A stretch of DNA of 64,000 nt, taken from contig WVZL01000048.1 in the NCBI GenBank assembly GCA_011772495.1, positions 88,465 through 152,464 on the forward strand, given 5' to 3'. A program made the translations under genes and the position numbers. This document shows, piece by piece, positions 42,878 through 51,324 of this stretch (the first letter of the stretch is position 1; every line of letters starts with the position of its first letter). The stretch comes from Candidatus Aminicenantota bacterium. Lineage in GTDB: Bacteria > Acidobacteriota > Aminicenantia > Aminicenantales > Aminicenantaceae. The notes beneath the pieces are model-generated. The model did no database searches, was not told where the DNA came from, and saw only the letters and a list, made by a program, of their open reading frames with translations.

Positions 42878-43966
42878 TTATCTTAATTTCAAGGTGGCCA
42901 GGCTGAAGAGTGCGAGGATGATCGCTGCGATCCAGAACCGAACCACAATTTTTTGTTCAGACCAGCCGATGAGCTCAAAATGATGATGGAGGGGAGCCAT
43001 CTTGAAGACTCTTTTTCCCCCTGTCAGCTTAAAATAGGATACCTGAATCAGGACTGAAAGCGCTTCGATGATAAAAACTCCAGCTACCATGAAAAGCAGG
43101 AATTCTTGTTTGATCAGGATAGAGATAAGGCCTAAAGTTCCTCCGAGAGAAAGAGCTCCCACATCTCCCATGAAGATTTCTGCAGGATGAGAATTAAACC
43201 ACAGAAACGCCAGGCAAGCTCCTGACATAGCTCCGCCGAACACCGTCAATTCGGCAGCATTGGGAACCCGAGCAATATTCAAGTACTCTGAGAAGACCGC
43301 GTGACCAGCAATGTAAGAAAGGGCAGTGAAAGCACTGGCGCTGATAAAAGTCAGGCCTACGGCTAAGCCATCCAGCCCGTCAGCAAAGTTGACGGAGTTT
43401 GAGGAGCTGACGAGAATGAACATGATCCAAGGAAGATAGAACCAGCCTAAGTAAGGAACCCATTTCTTGAAAAAGGGAAAATACAGGTTCAGATTGAACT
43501 CGCCCCTCAGGCCGAGATAGATAAGGATGAAGGCGGTAAATCCAGCCAAGAAGACTTGGAGAATGAATTTATGACGGATGATGAGGCCTGAAGGTTTCTT
43601 TTCTATGATTTTCAAGTAATCATCCCAGAAGCCTATGACGCCAAACGAGAACATGGCGAATATGGCCACCAAGACGTAGAGATTACTCAAATTTCCCCAG
43701 AGCAGGGTGGGGATAATGGTAGAAGCGATGATCAGGATCCCTCCCATGGAGGGAGTTCCTTTTTTTTCAAGATGTGATTGAGGCCCTTCAGCGCGAATTT
43801 CCTCTCCTATCTGGTATTTTTTCAATTTTTTTATAAGCCAGGGACCTAGGATGAAACTGATGAGCAGGGCTGTTATTCCGGCTAAAGCTGTCCTTACAGT
43901 TATGTAGCGAAAAACGTTGAAGAAAGAGATGTATTCTCTCAGAGGTACTAACAAGAAATAGAGCAT
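42878..43966 (-). CDS. mraY: Phospho-MurNAc-pentapeptide translocase MraY
   Basis: 362 aa with ten membrane helices. Makes lipid I. KKGTPSMGGILI, FWDDYLKI (catalytic Asp pair), VNFADGLDGLAVG and MAPLHHHFELIGWSE are the conserved cytoplasmic loops. Standard place between murF and murD. Confidence 0.97.
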   Translation of the reverse strand: MLYFLLVPLREYISFFNVFRYITVRTALAGITALLISFILGPWLIKKLKKYQIGEEIRAEGPQSHLEKKGTPSMGGILIIASTIIPTLLWGNLSNLYVLVAIFAMFSFGVIGFWDDYLKIIEKKPSGLIIRHKFILQVFLAGFTAFILIYLGLRGEFNLNLYFPFFKKWVPYLGWFYLPWIMFILVSSSNSVNFADGLDGLAVGLTFISASAFTALSYIAGHAVFSEYLNIARVPNAAELTVFGGAMSGACLAFLWFNSHPAEIFMGDVGALSLGGTLGLISILIKQEFLLFMVAGVFIIEALSVLIQVSYFKLTGGKRVFKMAPLHHHFELIGWSEQKIVVRFWIAAIILALFSLATLKLR

Positions 43967-43967
43967 T

Positions 43968-45356
43968 CTATTTTGCCTTAATTTTCTTCTTCAAGTGCTC
44001 AACGATTTTATCTGTTTTCATCCCCCGTGACCCTTTCACTAAGACCAGGTCTTCCTCTTGGAGCAGGGAAAAGACCTTCACTGCTGCTTCCTCTGAATTC
44101 TGAAAAAGAAAAATTTGGTTTCGTTTCATGCCAGAAGAAAGAGCTCCCTGAACTGTATGTTTACTGAGAGGACCGATGCCAATCAGGAGGTCCCAACCTT
44201 TCTCGGCAACCTGTTTGCCTGCCTGGAAATGAAAATCAGCCTCTCGGGTTCCCAATTCAAGCATGTCTCCTAAGACAGCAATTTTTCTCTTGGAAGGAAG
44301 AGCAGCTAGCCCCTTTAAGGCGGATTCAAGGGCCTTGGGATTCGAGTTATAGGAATCATTGATGAGTCTTATATTTTTTCCCAGCCTGATAAGGGTTCCC
44401 CTCAGATCATAGGGTTTCAGCTGGCTGATTTGAGGGGCTATGTCTTCCAGACGAAGGGAAAGAGCCAAGGCTACTCCTGAAGCAGCCAGGAGATCATAAA
44501 GATAACTTTCATAAAAGAAGGGAAAATGGACTTTTTGCTGTTTTTGTTCATAACAGAGCTCAAAAGTCATCCCTTGGTAATCTCTGTATTCGATGTTCCG
44601 AGCCTGGATGTCATCCTGAGGGGAGAGCCCAAAGTTTATTTTATTTCCGGACCAATCTTCTCCAATTTCTTTGACCAAGGGGTCGTTTCCGTTGAGAACA
44701 GCTGTTCCCTGTTCCTTGGTTCCTTCAAGGATCTCTTTTTTTGCTTGGGCTATCTCTTTGATACTCGGGAAGAACTCCAGATGGACCGGGTTAATATTCG
44801 TGATAACCGAAACATCGGGTGCAGCGATTTGAGTCAAAGCCCTGATTTCTCCCGGTGCGCTCATCCCCATCTCCAGAACTGCGATTTCATGCTTTTTTTC
44901 AAGCTTAAGCAGAGTCAGAGGAAGCCCCAGATGGTTGTTATAGTTGCCTTCAGATTTGAGCGCGCAGAAATAGGGAGAAATCAAAGAATGGGTGAACTCT
45001 TTGGTAGTTGTTTTTCCGTTACTGCCAGTAATGCCAATCACTTTTACATTGTGTTCAGAAAGTACATAGCTGGCGAGTTCCTGAAGTGACTTCAAGGTAT
45101 CGTTCACTTTGATCAAGGCGGCACCCTCGGGGGCAGGGGGCACCTCTTGAGAAACGATAGCTCCGGAAGCTCCATTCTGGAAGGCATGGGGAATGAAATC
45201 GTGGCCGTTGCGCTGGGCCACGATAGCAAAGAAGAGTTCTCCTGGTTCTGTCTGGCGAGAATCTATGTTGAATTTGTTGAAAATAAGTGATGAGGAACCC
45301 TGCATGATCTTTCCCTTTGTTTTTTCTGCGATCAGATCGAGTCGGAGGCTAGCCAT
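43968..45356 (-). CDS. murF: UDP-MurNAc-tripeptide--D-Ala-D-Ala ligase MurF
   Basis: 462 aa. VIGITGSNGKTTTKEFTHSL is the ATP loop, VITNINPVHLEFF the metal-site region, NDSYNSNPKALESAL the C-terminal signature. Adds D-Ala-D-Ala to the peptide stem. Two bases after murE; no ddl is in the cluster to supply the dipeptide. Confidence 0.95.
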   Translation of the reverse strand: MASLRLDLIAEKTKGKIMQGSSSLIFNKFNIDSRQTEPGELFFAIVAQRNGHDFIPHAFQNGASGAIVSQEVPPAPEGAALIKVNDTLKSLQELASYVLSEHNVKVIGITGSNGKTTTKEFTHSLISPYFCALKSEGNYNNHLGLPLTLLKLEKKHEIAVLEMGMSAPGEIRALTQIAAPDVSVITNINPVHLEFFPSIKEIAQAKKEILEGTKEQGTAVLNGNDPLVKEIGEDWSGNKINFGLSPQDDIQARNIEYRDYQGMTFELCYEQKQQKVHFPFFYESYLYDLLAASGVALALSLRLEDIAPQISQLKPYDLRGTLIRLGKNIRLINDSYNSNPKALESALKGLAALPSKRKIAVLGDMLELGTREADFHFQAGKQVAEKGWDLLIGIGPLSKHTVQGALSSGMKRNQIFLFQNSEEAAVKVFSLLQEEDLVLVKGSRGMKTDKIVEHLKKKIKAK

Positions 45357-45358
45357 TC

Positions 45359-46825
45359 TTATTTTGATCCCATCTGCTCAAGAATTTCCTTGATGACCTC
45401 GGCATCTTTGAAATGAATTGTCTTGTCTTTAAAGATTTGATAATCTTCGTGCCCTTTTCCGGCTACGAGGATGTAATCGCCTTTTTTTCCGGTGGATAGA
45501 GCCTTTTCAATGGCTTCCTTCCGGTCAGGAATAATGGTGTAGCTCTCGTGGCCTCTGTTCCTTATTCCTTTTTCGACATCGTGGATTATGGCCATAGGAT
45601 CTTCTGAGCGAGGATTGTCAGAAGTGAGGAAAATCAGATCAGCCAGCGTTGAGGCGACCTTTCCCATTCTTCCTCTCTTGGTCTTGTCTCTTCCTCCTCC
45701 AGCCCCGAAAACCAGGAGTATTCTCTTGGGATTTAGCTCTCGAAAAGTTTCCAGGAGGTTGCGGAGAGCATCATCAGTATGCGCATAGTCAACAAATACG
45801 TTTAAGCCAAGGGAATTCTCTATCCTTTCAAACCTCCCTGGAATGACTTTTAGGTTCGCGATACCTTCTTTTATAAAGTCAGGAGATATTTTCAGCGTAA
45901 AGGCAATGGCGGTCGAGGCCAGGATGTTGTAGAGATTGGGCTTTCCCAGGAGGGCAGAAGAAATCTGCATTTTCCCCCCTGGATATATAACCTCTACTTC
46001 AATTCCTCTGTCGTCCAATTTATACTTTTCTCCTCTTATGGCAGCAGAATCTTGGAGCCCGTAGGTGATAACGCCGCTGGGAACTTGAGGAATCAGCTTT
46101 TGTCCCCAGGCATCATCTTCATTAATAACGGCGATTCTTTGGCGGTGGTTGAGGAAAAAGAGCTTCTTTTTGGCCTCGAAATATTCATCCATGGAAAGAT
46201 GATAATCGAGGTGGTCTCCGCTCAAATTGGTAAACATCACGACCTTGAATTGAATTCCCCAAACCCTCTTGAGGTCAAGGGCATGAGAGGAAACTTCCAT
46301 CAGGCAGTGGGAGGCACCTCGATCGGCCATCTCTTGCATTAATTTTTGCAGGTCCGGTGCTTCCGGAGTTGTCCTTTGAGCGGTGATATTCATGTTCGGT
46401 CCCCGGTAAGCTATAGTTCCGATGATTCCAGGAGTGAATTTCGCTCTCTTTAATATTTCTTCGACCAAATAAGTAATCGTGGTCTTGCCGTTAGTCCCAG
46501 TGATACCGATGACTTCCATCCTTCGGGAGGGATGAGAATAGAAGTTGGCTGAGCACAGAGCCAGTGTTTGGCGTGCATCCGAGACCTGAATCCAATTTCC
46601 AGATAAATTTGCCGGCCGGGCTTTTTCTGAAAGAAAAGTTTGAGCTCCTTTGGCCTGAGCTTCTTGGATAAAATCAAAACCATCGCTATTTTGACCTTGG
46701 AGAGCTGCAAAGAGAAATCCTGGTTTAACGTTCTTAGAAGAATAGGCAATTCCCTGGATTTCTTCTTCAAGATTTCCGCCGAAATCCAAAACTGAAAGCC
46801 CGGCCAGCAGCTTATTCAGTTTCAT
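45359..46825 (-). CDS. murE: UDP-MurNAc-tripeptide synthetase MurE, meso-diaminopimelate type
   Basis: 488 aa. GITGTNGKTTITYLVE is the ATP loop, TTPEAPDLQKLM and EVSSHALDLKRVWG the substrate region. TSDNPRSEDP contains the DNPR motif that marks meso-diaminopimelate-adding enzymes, as against lysine-adding ones, so the peptidoglycan is predicted to be Gram-negative-type. The lysine contact region GKGHED is intact. Start adjacent to the ftsI stop. Confidence 0.96.
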   Translation of the reverse strand: MKLNKLLAGLSVLDFGGNLEEEIQGIAYSSKNVKPGFLFAALQGQNSDGFDFIQEAQAKGAQTFLSEKARPANLSGNWIQVSDARQTLALCSANFYSHPSRRMEVIGITGTNGKTTITYLVEEILKRAKFTPGIIGTIAYRGPNMNITAQRTTPEAPDLQKLMQEMADRGASHCLMEVSSHALDLKRVWGIQFKVVMFTNLSGDHLDYHLSMDEYFEAKKKLFFLNHRQRIAVINEDDAWGQKLIPQVPSGVITYGLQDSAAIRGEKYKLDDRGIEVEVIYPGGKMQISSALLGKPNLYNILASTAIAFTLKISPDFIKEGIANLKVIPGRFERIENSLGLNVFVDYAHTDDALRNLLETFRELNPKRILLVFGAGGGRDKTKRGRMGKVASTLADLIFLTSDNPRSEDPMAIIHDVEKGIRNRGHESYTIIPDRKEAIEKALSTGKKGDYILVAGKGHEDYQIFKDKTIHFKDAEVIKEILEQMGSK

Positions 46826-48571
46826 TTAATGCCCTCTCCTAAGTCTGGCTGTGATCAGAGATTGGGACCCCTCTTTTTGAGGGGGAATGCGAAGGTAGAG
46901 AAAAAGATGCTCAGCAATCTGACGGAAAAGAGGCGCAGCGACTTCTCCCCCCATGTAAGCACCCTTGGGCTCATCAATGACGACAATCATAGAGAAAGCA
47001 GGTTTATCCACCGGCGCAAAGCCGACAAAAGAGGAGGTATGGAGTACAGAAGAATAGGCGTTGATTTTAGTGTCGAATTTCTGAGCTGTTCCTGTCTTGC
47101 CGGCTATTCTATAACCGTTGATTCGAGCCATCGTTCCCGTTCCATCCTCGACGACACTTTCCAGAATTTTGACCATGGCGGAGGCTGCTTTTTCGGATAA
47201 GACCCTCTTATGGTGGGAAGGCCTCTCTCGCACTTCGTTTTTAGAGAGCAAGATTTTTTTTACAATTTTAGGAGTGGTGACGAGACCCCTGTTGGCAATT
47301 GTGTTCATGGTTTGCAGCAATTGGACAGCGGTGACTGAGATTTCCTGGCCAAAAGAAAGAGAGGCCAGGGAAATTCTTGACCAATCCCTCAATTTTCTGA
47401 AAATACCCTTTTCTTCCCCTGGGAGATCGATACCCGTTCTCTCTCCAAATCCATAGGCTTTCATTTTTTCGAAGAAGAAACTCTCACCGACAAGCTGTCC
47501 GATCTTGATAGCTCCCACATTGGAAGAATGCTGGATGACTTCGGGAAAGGTGAGCCAGCCGAACTTTTTATGGTCACGGATTGTCTTCCCAGCCAAATGA
47601 ATAACTCCTTCTCCGCAGTCAATAGTATCGTTGAGTGCGATTCGATTTGCTTCCAAGGCGGCCATAGCTGTGACAATTTTGAAGGTGGAACCTGGCTCGA
47701 AGTTGTAATGGATAGCCCTGTTGCGAGCCGATTCAAGCCAGGAAGGAGGATATTTATTAGGATCATAAGTCGGGTAGTTGGCCATGGCCAATATTTCTCC
47801 AGTTGAGGGTACAGCAACTATGACTGAACCCCAGCTAGCCTGGTGTTGGAGAATGACTTTTTTCAGTTCTTTTTCGACAATATATTGAATAGTCTCATCT
47901 ACTGCTAGGACGAGATCTTTGCCAGGTTCAGGTTCCTTCAGGATCTCGAAGTTATATTCTCTCTTCTTGGCATCTCTCAAGATGAGGCGTTCTCCTCTCT
48001 TTCCTCTTAATCTCGAGTTGTATTGCCACTCGATCCCGCTTAGACCTTCATCGTCAATGCTTACTCCACCCAGGACATGAGCAGCCAGGTTTTCATGAGG
48101 ATAATATCTTTTGTTCTCCATTTTCAAAAAGATTCCGGGGAGACGAAGGCTCTTTACTCTTTCGGCCTGTTGCTGGTCGATTTTTCTTTTTATCCAGATA
48201 AAAAGATCTCCCTTTTCAGTTCTTGCTTTTATCCTCTGAATCTCTTGGTAAGATAGGTTCAAAATGCCTTTCAGCTTGTTAATTTTTTCTATCTGGGCAG
48301 TGGGAGTTTCATCTTCAAAAGGATAGAGAAAGACAGAAGGGGCTGGAAGGCTTCTGGCGAATATTTTCCCCTTCCGGTCATATATCGTCCCTCTTGTGGG
48401 CAGAATAGTATCTTTATTTTGATTTTGATGGAGAACTTGAGCTTTCAAGCGGGGATGGTCAACCACCTGGATCTGGATCAGACGAAAGGTGAGCCCAGCT
48501 GCCCAGAGAAAGAAAAAAAAAGCCAAGATCACTATTCTTATGCGTATCCTTTTTTGGTGTCGTCTGTCCAT
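46826..48571 (-). CDS. ftsI: Septal peptidoglycan transpeptidase FtsI (PBP3)
   Basis: 581 aa. One N-terminal membrane helix, then the dimerisation domain (RGTIYDRKGKIFARS) and the transpeptidase: active-site Ser in GSTFK (about residue 300), SSN in the second motif, and KTGTAQKF in the third. No PASTA domains follow, in contrast to Gram-positive homologues. Crosslinks septal peptidoglycan with FtsW. Confidence 0.96.
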   Translation of the reverse strand: MDRRHQKRIRIRIVILAFFFFLWAAGLTFRLIQIQVVDHPRLKAQVLHQNQNKDTILPTRGTIYDRKGKIFARSLPAPSVFLYPFEDETPTAQIEKINKLKGILNLSYQEIQRIKARTEKGDLFIWIKRKIDQQQAERVKSLRLPGIFLKMENKRYYPHENLAAHVLGGVSIDDEGLSGIEWQYNSRLRGKRGERLILRDAKKREYNFEILKEPEPGKDLVLAVDETIQYIVEKELKKVILQHQASWGSVIVAVPSTGEILAMANYPTYDPNKYPPSWLESARNRAIHYNFEPGSTFKIVTAMAALEANRIALNDTIDCGEGVIHLAGKTIRDHKKFGWLTFPEVIQHSSNVGAIKIGQLVGESFFFEKMKAYGFGERTGIDLPGEEKGIFRKLRDWSRISLASLSFGQEISVTAVQLLQTMNTIANRGLVTTPKIVKKILLSKNEVRERPSHHKRVLSEKAASAMVKILESVVEDGTGTMARINGYRIAGKTGTAQKFDTKINAYSSVLHTSSFVGFAPVDKPAFSMIVVIDEPKGAYMGGEVAAPLFRQIAEHLFLYLRIPPQKEGSQSLITARLRRGH

Positions 48572-48583
48572 TAGCCCAATAGG

Positions 48584-48883
48584 TTAGGGAAGAGGAATGA
48601 AATCTTCATAAACGAGCTGCTCCTTCTTGGGAGTTACAAGCTTCAATTCTTTTCTGGCGATTTTCTCAACTCTTTCCAGAGAGAGAAGGGATGATTTGCT
48701 GGCCTGAAGTCTTTTTACCTCTTCTTTAAGATCTGCGAGCCGCTCTTCTAGTGTTCCTATTTCATATCCGATCCGGATGGATTCCATCTGGTGCCAGATG
48801 TAGAAAGTGAGAACGAATATGGCAAAGATACCGCCAGCGATCCCTAGGACTATCAATCTCTTGCTGATTTTTTTTCTGATCAT
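48584..48883 (-). CDS. ftsL: FtsL-like divisome protein
   Basis: 99 aa. Short cytoplasmic N-terminus, one helix (LIVLGIAGGIFAIFVLTFYIW) and a leucine-zipper-like coiled coil (LEERLADLKEEVKRLQ). Sequence conservation in this family is low; the call rests on position between rsmH and ftsI, size and topology. Confidence 0.85.
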   Translation of the reverse strand: MIRKKISKRLIVLGIAGGIFAIFVLTFYIWHQMESIRIGYEIGTLEERLADLKEEVKRLQASKSSLLSLERVEKIARKELKLVTPKKEQLVYEDFIPLP

Positions 48884-49780
48884 CTAGATTCTCTCGGCGA
48901 CTCTCAATTTGGCTGATCTTGATCTGAAGTTAAAAGCAATCTCATCTTCGGATGGGATCACAGGTTTTTTGGTAAGAATCTTGAGAAAGGGGCGGTAGTC
49001 TTCTGGAGCAGCCAAATTCAGGAAAGTATGTTTTATGATTCTATCCTCCAGTGAATGAAAGGAAATAGCGGCGATACGGGATTTTTTGGGAAGTTTTTTG
49101 GTGATTCTTTCTAAGAATTCGGAGAGACCTTTCAATTCCTGGTTGATTTCGATACGGAGGGCCTGAAAAACCTTGGCCGCGGGATGAATTTTGCCTTTTT
49201 GAGGTCTCCAGCGAAATATTTCTTCAATGATTCGTCGCAGTTCTGTTGTTGTCTCTATTCTGGTGGCTTTTCTCCTCGAGACAATTTCTCGAGCTAGCCT
49301 CTTGGCAGGCCTGATTTCACCGAAATCTCGGAAAATCTGGGCTAGTCTGTATTCTGAGTATTTATGGATGATTTTGAAAGCAGTGATTTTGTTCCTGAGG
49401 TCCATTCTCATATCAAGGGGACCTTCGAGACTGTAACTGAAGCCTCTTTCTGGAGAATCGAGTTGATAAGAGGAAAGACCGAGGTCAAGTAAAATCCCTT
49501 TCACCTTCTGGAAATCGATCCTGAGATCTGGGAGATACCTGAAATCCGAATGGAGGAGGCTGATCCTATCTGAATAAAGTCCCATCCTCTTCTTTGCTTC
49601 GAGCAGAGATTTTTCATCAATGTCAAATCCTATAAGGCTAGCTTGAGGATTTCTCTTTAGAATCTCCAGGGAATGTCCGCCCAAGCCTAGGGTGCAGTCG
49701 ATATACAGGCCTTTCCTTGTGATATCCAGATAGTCTAAGACCTCTTGGATGAGCACAGGGACATGCCCATTTCCGTTCAT
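48884..49780 (-). CDS. rsmH: 16S rRNA (cytosine(1402)-N4)-methyltransferase RsmH
   Basis: 298 aa. HVPVLIQEVLDYL at the start, CTLGLGGHSLEIL for S-adenosylmethionine binding, LLDLGLSSYQLDSPERGFSY and AAKVFQALRIEINQEL are hallmarks. ISFHSLEDRIIKHTF is the catalytic-domain motif. Overlaps mraZ by 4 nt. Confidence 0.96.
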   Translation of the reverse strand: MNGNGHVPVLIQEVLDYLDITRKGLYIDCTLGLGGHSLEILKRNPQASLIGFDIDEKSLLEAKKRMGLYSDRISLLHSDFRYLPDLRIDFQKVKGILLDLGLSSYQLDSPERGFSYSLEGPLDMRMDLRNKITAFKIIHKYSEYRLAQIFRDFGEIRPAKRLAREIVSRRKATRIETTTELRRIIEEIFRWRPQKGKIHPAAKVFQALRIEINQELKGLSEFLERITKKLPKKSRIAAISFHSLEDRIIKHTFLNLAAPEDYRPFLKILTKKPVIPSEDEIAFNFRSRSAKLRVAERI

Positions 49781-50244
49781 TCAGGCTTTCCTTTAGGCTT
49801 AAGCTCAGAGATGATTTCGAAATCCTGATCGGTTAAAGGTCTTTCCTCGAGTTTCTTATCAAGGAGATCCTTATCCCAGATCTCGAGGTAATTGGAGAGG
49901 CCGATGACTTCGACTTCTTCATTGAGCTTGGCTCTTTCTCGGAGAATGGGGCTGATCAGAACCCTTCCTTTGGAGTCAATTTCATAATGGTTGCCGAATC
50001 TATTCATGCGAAGATGAAATCTTTTAACAGCTGGTTTGAGCGGAAGCGTTCCTTCGGTAGTGATGTCGGAAATATTTTGCCAGATAGGTAGAGGATAGAT
50101 CTGAATAGCTTCTCCTTCTAGGGAAGTGATGACCACGTCTTTTCCGTATTTTTCTTCTATGGCCAGGCGGAATTTTTCAGGGATCTTTAGCCGGCCACTT
50201 TTGTCAAGTCTGGCTCGATAGCTCCCTATGAGAAAATTTCCCAT
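49777..50244 (-). CDS. mraZ: Transcriptional regulator MraZ
   Basis: 155 aa, two AbrB-like repeats. The N-terminal repeat has ARLDKSGRLKIPEKFR, the second NHYEIDSKGRVLISPILRE. MraZ binds repeats at its own promoter and controls the dcw operon, usually as a repressor. Start at 50244: the third MraZ box overlaps the ATG, and no separate strong ribosome site is visible, so translation may be low or the leader partly blocked by the protein. Confidence 0.95.
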   Translation of the reverse strand: MGNFLIGSYRARLDKSGRLKIPEKFRLAIEEKYGKDVVITSLEGEAIQIYPLPIWQNISDITTEGTLPLKPAVKRFHLRMNRFGNHYEIDSKGRVLISPILRERAKLNEEVEVIGLSNYLEIWDKDLLDKKLEERPLTDQDFEIISELKPKGKPE

Positions 50245-50263
50245 TTTTTCCCGTTTTCTCCCA
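50240..50263 (-). promoter_or_regulatory. MraZ-box repeats at head of dcw operon
   Basis: On the minus strand three boxes TGGG (50260-50263), CGGG (50250-50253) and TGGG (50240-50243) recur every 10 bp, the spacing described for MraZ operators in other bacteria. The last box overlaps the mraZ start codon, so bound MraZ would sit just downstream of the transcription start. Confidence 0.75.
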
Positions 50264-50273
50264 TTTTGCTAAG

Positions 50274-50302
50274 AATATAGGCTATATATACCCGAATGTC
50301 AA
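50274..50302 (-). promoter_or_regulatory. Near-consensus sigma-70 promoter of the dcw operon
   Basis: Minus strand: TTGACA (50302-50297), 17-nt spacer, TATATT (50279-50274). Start of transcription expected near 50267, giving a leader of about 22 nt that contains the MraZ boxes. Confidence 0.75.
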
Positions 50303-50468
50303 GGAAAAAATAGGAAAAATTGGATAGATAGTACAAAGAAGAATGACGGGATTAATCCACCATAAACAAATAGCCTTAGATATGGGTGTTTAGTTCTGTT
50401 TGTCTACTATATATAGATATAAGAAGGACAGGTCGGCCTTTTGAACTTTTTTGGAAAAAAATGGAAAA

Positions 50469-50540
50469 AAATGGGAACGGTTCAATTTTTTCAACAGCTA
50501 ACAGGGGGAATTGAGGAGACTGCGACAAAATGGAACCATC
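50469..50540. repeat. Decayed REP-like inverted repeat (second copy)
   Basis: The left arm ATGGGAACGGTTCAATTTTT resembles the left arm of the perfect element at 61307 (GGGGACGGTTCTATTTTTTT). The right arm ACAAAATGGAACCATCC resembles its right arm with several changes. The arms no longer pair fully. Confidence 0.5.
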
Positions 50541-50546
50541 CTGAGT

Positions 50547-50795
50547 TTATTTCTCTACGGATTCAAGAAGTTTCTTGGCCAGACTATAGTCTTTCTTAGA
50601 AACCAGGATTTTTATCTCTCCCAGACCATCAGCCGAAAAAGGATGGACAGATTGAGTGACTTTTCCTCTAAAAACACAGGGTATCCCGTTACTTTCGAGA
50701 TAACTCTTGATCACTTCTGCTTCGGCCGGTCCCCAGACTTTATGGACGACCTTCAGTTGCCAATCTTCTGGTTTTTTTCTATCTTCTTCATTCAT
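50547..50795 (-). CDS. DUF2007 domain protein
   Basis: 82 aa. VHKVWGPAEAEVIKSYLESNGIPC and IKILVSKKDYSLAKKLLE match DUF2007, a small PII-like fold annotated as putative signal-transducing protein. No catalytic residues. Lies 28 nt after the NUDIX gene on the same strand. Function unknown. Confidence 0.82.
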   Translation of the reverse strand: MNEEDRKKPEDWQLKVVHKVWGPAEAEVIKSYLESNGIPCVFRGKVTQSVHPFSADGLGEIKILVSKKDYSLAKKLLESVEK

Positions 50796-50823
50796 ATTTT
50801 TTTCCTCAGTCAGCCAAAATAGG

Positions 50824-51249
50824 CTAGTGTTTTGTTCTCTTCTTGCGCTCGATATAATCAGCTAGGATTTCTTGATGGTCAAAAGCAAGAGGAAAATCGA
50901 TCTCCTCCGGGGTAAATACTCCGATTTCTGCCGCATCATCCTGCGCTTTTGGCTCTCCTTCGGATTCAGCCATAAAAACCGTCGAGATGGTGTGCTGTCG
51001 AGGATCTCGAGCTGGGTCTGAATAAGTGTGAAGTTGACCCTTTAGCTCTACATCCAACGATGTCTCCTCTTTAGCCTCTCGGAGAGCCGCTTCTTCTAGA
51101 GACTCACCATAATCAACGAAACCTCCGGGAAGAGCCCATCCATGAGGGGGATTCTTCCTCTTGATAAGCACGATTCCAAGGCTACTGCCTTCTCTTTTGA
51201 TTTCGATAATGATATCTACCGTTGGGACTGGATTCCTGTGTTTTTTCAT
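50824..51249 (-). CDS. NUDIX hydrolase (ADP-ribose pyrophosphatase-like)
   Basis: 141 aa. The Nudix box is complete: [20 protein letters not shown] with EETSLD following (G-x5-E-x7-REUxEE). [10 protein letters not shown] precedes it. Hydrolyses a nucleoside diphosphate linked to another group; the ADP-ribose or 8-oxo-dGTP class cannot be told. It may be housekeeping together with DUF2007. Confidence 0.9.
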   Translation of the reverse strand: MKKHRNPVPTVDIIIEIKREGSSLGIVLIKRKNPPHGWALPGGFVDYGESLEEAALREAKEETSLDVELKGQLHTYSDPARDPRQHTISTVFMAESEGEPKAQDDAAEIGVFTPEEIDFPLAFDHQEILADYIERKKRTKH

Positions 51250-51324
51250 GTTCCTAGGACTATAGAGCCGAAATCCTCCCTCTATCCTTATGAATCTTGC
51301 TGGTAGAATAATATGAAAAGCTTT

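Larger units (their letters stand above)
50245..50546. other. 302-nt gap upstream of mraZ
   Basis: Holds the dcw promoter and MraZ boxes, then A/T-rich sequence. A second 10-bp-periodic run, TGGA-TGGA-TGGG, lies on the plus strand at 50452-50475. A decayed REP-like inverted repeat covers about 50469-50540. No gene seen. Confidence 0.6.
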
